The notes below the pieces were generated by a model that saw nothing but the letters and a program-made list of their open reading frames with translations, did not search any database and was not told the DNA's origin. Positions 14,446 to 18,171 of a stretch of DNA of 18,171 bases are shown piece after piece (positions within the stretch are counted from its first letter, which is position 1; each line of letters begins with the position of its first letter). This DNA comes from Candidatus Zhuqueibacterota bacterium (GTDB lineage Bacteria; Zhuqueibacterota; Zhuqueibacteria; Residuimicrobiales; Krinioviventaceae), in NCBI GenBank assembly GCA_003854995.1, contig RQOI01000503.1:1-18171 (forward strand). The letters run 5' to 3'. A program made the position numbers and the translations under genes.

Positions 14446-15628
14446 GATCAGATTTTTGACCGCCGGCGAATCGCACGGCCGGGCGCTCGTCACCATCGTA
14501 GAGGGTGTTCCGGCCGGTCTGCCGCTGAGTGAAGAGTACATTGCGGCCCAGCTTGAACGTCGGCAGCGCGGTTATGGCCGGGGCGGACGAATGAAAATCG
14601 AACGCGACCGCGCCCGCATCTTGACCGGCATCCGCTATGGCCGAACGCTCGGCAGTCCGATTTCATTGCTGCTCGACAACAAGGACTGGCCGAACTGGAC
14701 GCATAAAATGTCCGTCACTGCCGTTGAAGATCCGGTCGACAAGCTGCAGATGCCGCGTCCAGGGCATGCCGATTTCGCCGGTATGGTGAAATATCGAACG
14801 GATGATTTGCGCGACATTCTGGAGCGCTCGTCTGCGCGGGAGACGGCCATGCGCGTCGCTGCCGGCGCCATTGCGCGCCGCTTGCTGGCAGAATTCCAGA
14901 TCAAGATCTGGGGCCATGTCGTGCGCATCGGATCTGCGGCAACCGACTTTTCGGCCAGCAGCTTCACCAGACAGGCGCCGCAGCGCGAGCTGGAGACATT
15001 CTTTTCACGCGCCGAAAAGTCACCCGTCGCTTGCGCTGACCGAGTCGCTGAAGAGAAAATGATCGCCCTCATCGATCAGGGCAAGGAGAAAGGTGAGTCT
15101 CTCGGCGGTTTATTCGAGGTCGTGGCGACCGGATGTCCCGTCGGATTGGGCAGTCATGTGCATTGGGATCGCAAGCTCGATGCGCACATCGCCGCCGCCA
15201 TGATGAGCATCAACGCGATCAAGTCTGTGGAAATCGGACTCGGCCGTGATGTCGCTCATCTTTTCGGCAGCCAGGTGCACGATGAAATTTTCTATGACGA
15301 AACAAAAGGCTTTCATCGAATCCGCAATCATGCCGGCGGCATCGAGGGCGGCATGAGCAATGGCGAACCCATTGTCGCCCGACTGGCGATGAAGCCGCTG
15401 CCAACCATGTCGACGCCGTTGCGCTCCGTAGATCTCGCGACCAAACAAGCCAGGGAAGCTCACTATGAACGCGCCGATGTCTGCGCCGTGCCGGCAGCGG
15501 TCGTCGTGGCAGAGGCTATGTTAGCGATCGTCTTGGCGAATGCCCTCATCGACAAGATTGGCGGCGATTCCCTGAGCGAGATGCAGGAACATTTCAAAGG
15601 ACTGCCAAATGCTCCCATGGAGTGGTAA
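14438..15628 (+). CDS. aroC: Chorismate synthase
   Basis: Chorismate synthase uses reduced FMN to eliminate phosphate from EPSP, completing the common pathway. The 396-residue protein shows the family signatures GESHGRAL (10-17), RRQRGYGRGGRM (41-52), RPGHADFAGMVKY (107-119), ERSSARETAMRVAAGA (129-144), and NHAGGIEGGMSNGEP (297-311). A C-terminal RADVCAVPAAVVVAEAM segment is also present. The ATG overlaps the aroE stop by 8 nt and the 3' end overlaps aroK by 20 nt. The bacterial monofunctional form needs an external flavin reductase, which is not encoded here. Confidence 0.97.
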   Translation: MNKIRFLTAGESHGRALVTIVEGVPAGLPLSEEYIAAQLERRQRGYGRGGRMKIERDRARILTGIRYGRTLGSPISLLLDNKDWPNWTHKMSVTAVEDPVDKLQMPRPGHADFAGMVKYRTDDLRDILERSSARETAMRVAAGAIARRLLAEFQIKIWGHVVRIGSAATDFSASSFTRQAPQRELETFFSRAEKSPVACADRVAEEKMIALIDQGKEKGESLGGLFEVVATGCPVGLGSHVHWDRKLDAHIAAAMMSINAIKSVEIGLGRDVAHLFGSQVHDEIFYDETKGFHRIRNHAGGIEGGMSNGEPIVARLAMKPLPTMSTPLRSVDLATKQAREAHYERADVCAVPAAVVVAEAMLAIVLANALIDKIGGDSLSEMQEHFKGLPNAPMEW

Positions 15629-16145
15629 AAACATTTATTTCATCGGCTTCATGGCGTCGGGAAAGTCGTCCATCGGCAAATCTTTTGCGAAATTCCTCGG
15701 CTGGCCGTTTCATGACACGGACGATCTCGTTGAAAAGCGCGCCGGTCGATCGATCAGCGAAATATTTGCCCAGGATGGCGAGGAGGCGTTTCGCCAGCTG
15801 GAGACCGCTGTGCTCAAGGAGCTGGCAGAGCAGAAAAATTGCGTCGTCGCCCTCGGCGGCGGCGCTGTCATGCGGGACGAAAACTGGCGTTATCTTAGAA
15901 ATTCAGGAGTGACGATCAGCCTTACCGCCCCGGTCGAGGTGCTGGCTGACCGGATCGGCAGAAATGATGCGCGACCGCTCATGGCGCAATTATCGCATGC
16001 GGAACGCGTGCGTAAAATTCAGGAGATGCTCGCCAGGCGCCAGCCCTATTACGATCGAGCCGATTTTCATTTTGAAAGCTCGGCCGAGCGTTCCGCATCA
16101 GAGTTCGTCCACCACATCTATGCAACCCTGCTGGAAAAACTATGA
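15609..16145 (+). CDS. aroK: Shikimate kinase
   Basis: Shikimate kinase phosphorylates the 3-hydroxyl of shikimate using ATP. The P-loop is GFMASGKS (13-20); shikimate binding involves D38 in HDTDD, R62 in FRQLE and the G83-G85 triplet in ALGGGAV. The lid-region arginine is R122 in ARPLM. The length is 178 residues, typical. AAAGGA (15596-15601) is 7 nt before the ATG, supporting a start inside the aroC end (20-nt overlap). The stop overlaps aroB as ATGA. Confidence 0.95.
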   Translation: MLPWSGKNIYFIGFMASGKSSIGKSFAKFLGWPFHDTDDLVEKRAGRSISEIFAQDGEEAFRQLETAVLKELAEQKNCVVALGGGAVMRDENWRYLRNSGVTISLTAPVEVLADRIGRNDARPLMAQLSHAERVRKIQEMLARRQPYYDRADFHFESSAERSASEFVHHIYATLLEKL

Positions 16146-17221
16146 TGGTCCATGTTGAACTGGGTGAGCGCAGCTATCCGATCTACGTCGATACCAACGG
16201 GCTGCCGCGACTGAACGATTATCTGGGGCGACACCATCTCGTCGACAGGCTTTACATCATCACGGATGAGAACGTGCGTTCCCTGTATGGTGAAACAATG
16301 CTCAGGTCGCTGCGCGACGCCGGCAGAGGGGCTGATCTCCTCTCTGTGCCGGCCGGCGAAGGCTCAAAATCATTCGAGCAGCTCAACTGGTTGTACACGC
16401 AACTGCTCGAAAAGGGCGCGGACAGAGGCTCGATCATCATCGCGCTCGGCGGCGGCGTGGTCGGGGATCTGGCCGGATTTGTCGCCGCGACGTTCATGCG
16501 CGGCATCCGCTTCGTGCAGGCGCCGACTACCGTTTTGGCGCAAGTCGACAGCAGTGTGGGAGGCAAGGTCGGCATCAACCATGCTTTGGGCAAAAATCTC
16601 ATTGGCGCCTTCCACCAGCCGCAGTTCGTTCTCATCGATGCAAGGACATTGGCCACATTGCCGGAACGGGAGGTTCGCGCCGGCTGCGTCGAGATCTTAA
16701 AGTATGGCTATATCGCTGATCGCGATTTCTTTCAGCAGATCGCTGCGAATCTGACGGCGCTCTTTGCGCTCGAGTCGACGATCATCGAATCGGCGCTGCG
16801 CACGAGCTGCTCCATCAAAGCGGATGTCGTCTCCCGGGATGAAAGAGAATCGGGTCTGCGGGCAACGCTCAATTTTGGGCACACCATCGGACATGCCATC
16901 GAAGCGGCGACGAATTACAAGGTTTATCTGCATGGTGAGGCGGTCTTGTATGGCATGCAGGCGGCGCTCTACCTGTCGCATCGCGCAGGAACTTTGACAA
17001 AACGGCTGCTGGATGAATCGGTCGCGCTTTTTAGGCAATTCAAGGCGCCCCGATTGCCGGATCTGGACGAGTGCGCGCTGCTGGCCGCCATGCAGAAGGA
17101 TAAAAAACGCTCCGCACGTGGACAACAGTGGGTGCTGCTGCACGACATCGGTCGTGCCTACCTGACGCGCGAGGTGAAAGAAGAGTGGGTGCGAGAGGCG
17201 ATCGCCTTTATGAAAAGTTGA
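16142..17221 (+). CDS. aroB: 3-dehydroquinate synthase
   Basis: AroB converts DAHP to 3-dehydroquinate with NAD and a divalent metal. The dinucleotide loop is ALGGGVVGDLAGF (101-113), with QAPTTVLAQVDSSVGGK (126-142) and KNLIGAFHQP following. The metal ligands E184 (GCVEILKYG), H247 (NFGHTIGH) and H264 (YLHGEA) are all present. The length is 359 residues. The start is 16142, overlapping the aroK stop as ATGA; the adjacent ATG at 16145 is an alternative. It is the last gene of the aromatic operon. No hairpin-plus-T terminator is seen in the 11 nt before the convergent gene, so termination must occur inside that gene or be factor-dependent. Confidence 0.96.
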   Translation: MMVHVELGERSYPIYVDTNGLPRLNDYLGRHHLVDRLYIITDENVRSLYGETMLRSLRDAGRGADLLSVPAGEGSKSFEQLNWLYTQLLEKGADRGSIIIALGGGVVGDLAGFVAATFMRGIRFVQAPTTVLAQVDSSVGGKVGINHALGKNLIGAFHQPQFVLIDARTLATLPEREVRAGCVEILKYGYIADRDFFQQIAANLTALFALESTIIESALRTSCSIKADVVSRDERESGLRATLNFGHTIGHAIEAATNYKVYLHGEAVLYGMQAALYLSHRAGTLTKRLLDESVALFRQFKAPRLPDLDECALLAAMQKDKKRSARGQQWVLLHDIGRAYLTREVKEEWVREAIAFMKS

Positions 17222-17232
17222 TGCTGCGCCGG

Positions 17233-18171
17233 TCATTTCAACACGGTCATCTTTTTTGTCTGCAAAAAATCCTTTGCCGTCAATTTATAGATGTACAGTC
17301 CGGATGCATGCTTTGCAGCATCCCATTGAACGGAATGCAGGCCTGCTTTCAGACGTTCGTCGACCAGCGTATCGACTTTATGGCCGAGCAGGTCATAGAC
17401 GATCAATTTGACCATCAATTCTTCAGGCACGCTGAAACGGATCGTCGTCATTGAATTGAATGGATTCGGGTAGTTCTGCAGCAGCACAAATTCCAGCGGA
17501 TGATCGGCGCCCGGTTCGGAAACAGCGGTTCCCAGGCGAAAATTGCCGACGGCAAAGGCGCCCAATTTTTGATATCCACTCCTCGCCAGCCAGAACGGCT
17601 GCGCATAAAAATTAGAGACATAGCCGCCAGAACCTCTCTCTGTTGTGTCCGCCATGAAAAAGATTCTGGCGTCGCGGTCTCTGTTGCTTCGAAAGGTCGC
17701 GTCTTCAAACGAGCTCATCCAGCCAAACCTGAGCGAATAATCGCCGCCGCCAGCCAGATCTTCCGTCACAGTCCAGAGCAGGTTGACTCTGCCACCGTTG
17801 GCCGCTTTTCCCGAGTCCCTGACGACGTTCACGCGAACGGCATCGGCTTGACCGCTGTTCTTCACCCAAACCGGCGCAAACGCTGTGGTGCCGATGGGGA
17901 AATACGACTCGGATTGACCAACGTCGCGAACTCGCAAGGCGCCTGCTTCTGACATGACGACAAAAGCGCGTTCGTTCGAATTCGCCGCGGAACCGACGGT
18001 CAGCACGTTATCGCCGATATCAAATCTGCAGGCGACATAGAGACTGTCGACGGATCTGGACGCATGCAGCACCGCTCTTCTGCTGTTGGTGATGATCAGC
18101 GCATTCGGTCCGTTTGTCGACGGAAATTCTGCCTCGCTCGTCGTTTGCTCGGACGTTCCCGAGTAAATCAG
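17233..18171 (-). CDS. Secreted protein with T9SS-type C-terminal sorting domain (partial, N terminus off the window)
   Basis: The reading frame is open from the stop at 17233-17235 up to the right edge. The true gene therefore extends past 18171, and the GTG at 18072 need not be its start. About 312 residues are visible. The last 85 or so, from EFVLLQNYPNPFN onward (coding 17233-17487), form a type A sorting domain: NYPNPFN, a VKLIVYDLLGHKVDTL strand pair, GLHSVQWDA, SGLYIYKL and KKMTVLK. In T9SS organisms this tail directs export across the outer membrane and is then removed. The upstream part, with FAPVWVKNSG and WTVTEDLAGGGDYSLRFGW, looks like repetitive beta-sandwich sequence with no recognised enzyme. 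It is convergent with aroB. Confidence 0.88.
   Translation of the reverse strand: MIYSGTSEQTTSEAEFPSTNGPNALIITNSRRAVLHASRSVDSLYVACRFDIGDNVLTVGSAANSNERAFVVMSEAGALRVRDVGQSESYFPIGTTAFAPVWVKNSGQADAVRVNVVRDSGKAANGGRVNLLWTVTEDLAGGGDYSLRFGWMSSFEDATFRSNRDRDARIFFMADTTERGSGGYVSNFYAQPFWLARSGYQKLGAFAVGNFRLGTAVSEPGADHPLEFVLLQNYPNPFNSMTTIRFSVPEELMVKLIVYDLLGHKVDTLVDERLKAGLHSVQWDAAKHASGLYIYKLTAKDFLQTKKMTVLK

Noticed and set aside
17196..17210. GGCGATCGCC palindrome near the aroB end, similar to the cyanobacterial HIP1 octamer
   Set aside because: A single copy inside coding sequence; no sign of the repeated distribution that defines HIP1.
17500..17952. 150-residue + strand frame opposite the T9SS-tail gene
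   Set aside because: It has no family resemblance, while the - strand frame carries an unmistakable sorting domain.
1..18171. CRISPR arrays, tRNA/rRNA genes, transposases, prophage or novel defence genes
   Set aside because: No regularly spaced repeats, no tRNA-like cloverleaf noticed and no transposase or integrase motif; the window is almost wholly accounted for by housekeeping biosynthesis genes.

Overview
This 18.2 kb window carries two complete amino-acid biosynthesis operons on the + strand: histidine first, then shikimate/aromatic. A few unrelated genes lie between them, and a partial secreted-protein gene enters from the right on the - strand. The last gene ends in a type IX secretion (T9SS)-type C-terminal sorting domain (NYPNPFN motif), which points to the FCB side of the bacterial tree. 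KSB1/Calditrichota/Ignavibacteria-like lineages fit well, but this is an inference from motif style. No rRNA or other phylogenetic marker is present.

Region 1 (1-7255) is a compact his operon, hisG-hisD-hisC-hisB-hisH-hisA-hisF-hisI. Most junctions overlap by 1-14 nt, and a signal-peptide-bearing protein of unknown function is coupled to hisI by ATGA. An intrinsic terminator (2-34) sits just ahead of hisG, where a his attenuator terminator would be; the rest of that leader is outside the window. HisG is the long, HisZ-independent form. HisB and HisI are monofunctional, so HisE and histidinol-phosphatase must be encoded elsewhere.

Region 2 (7256-9580) holds an independently promoted clostripain-like (C11) lipoprotein peptidase, a near-perfect 48-nt palindrome, and a QueD/6-pyruvoyl-tetrahydropterin synthase-like gene followed by a probable terminator.

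Region 3 (9600-17221) is the aromatic operon: chorismate mutase, DAHP synthase (type I-beta with N-terminal regulatory domain), prephenate dehydrogenase with ACT domain, aroA, aroE, aroC, aroK, aroB. Only AroD and prephenate dehydratase are missing for a full route to prephenate and Tyr/Phe. Its leader is the most interesting find. A 20-codon leader peptide with consecutive Phe-Tyr-Phe-Phe codons is followed by a 16-position antiterminator stem and, mutually exclusive with it, a terminator hairpin with nine T residues directly upstream of the first gene. The geometry matches a classical ribosome-stalling attenuator responding to Phe/Tyr.

Region 4 (17233-18171, - strand) is the 3' part of a secreted protein gene, convergent with aroB and separated from it by 11 nt. 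Together the two operons look controlled by leader attenuation at the RNA level, and the aromatic one also by allosteric domains in DAHP synthase and TyrA.
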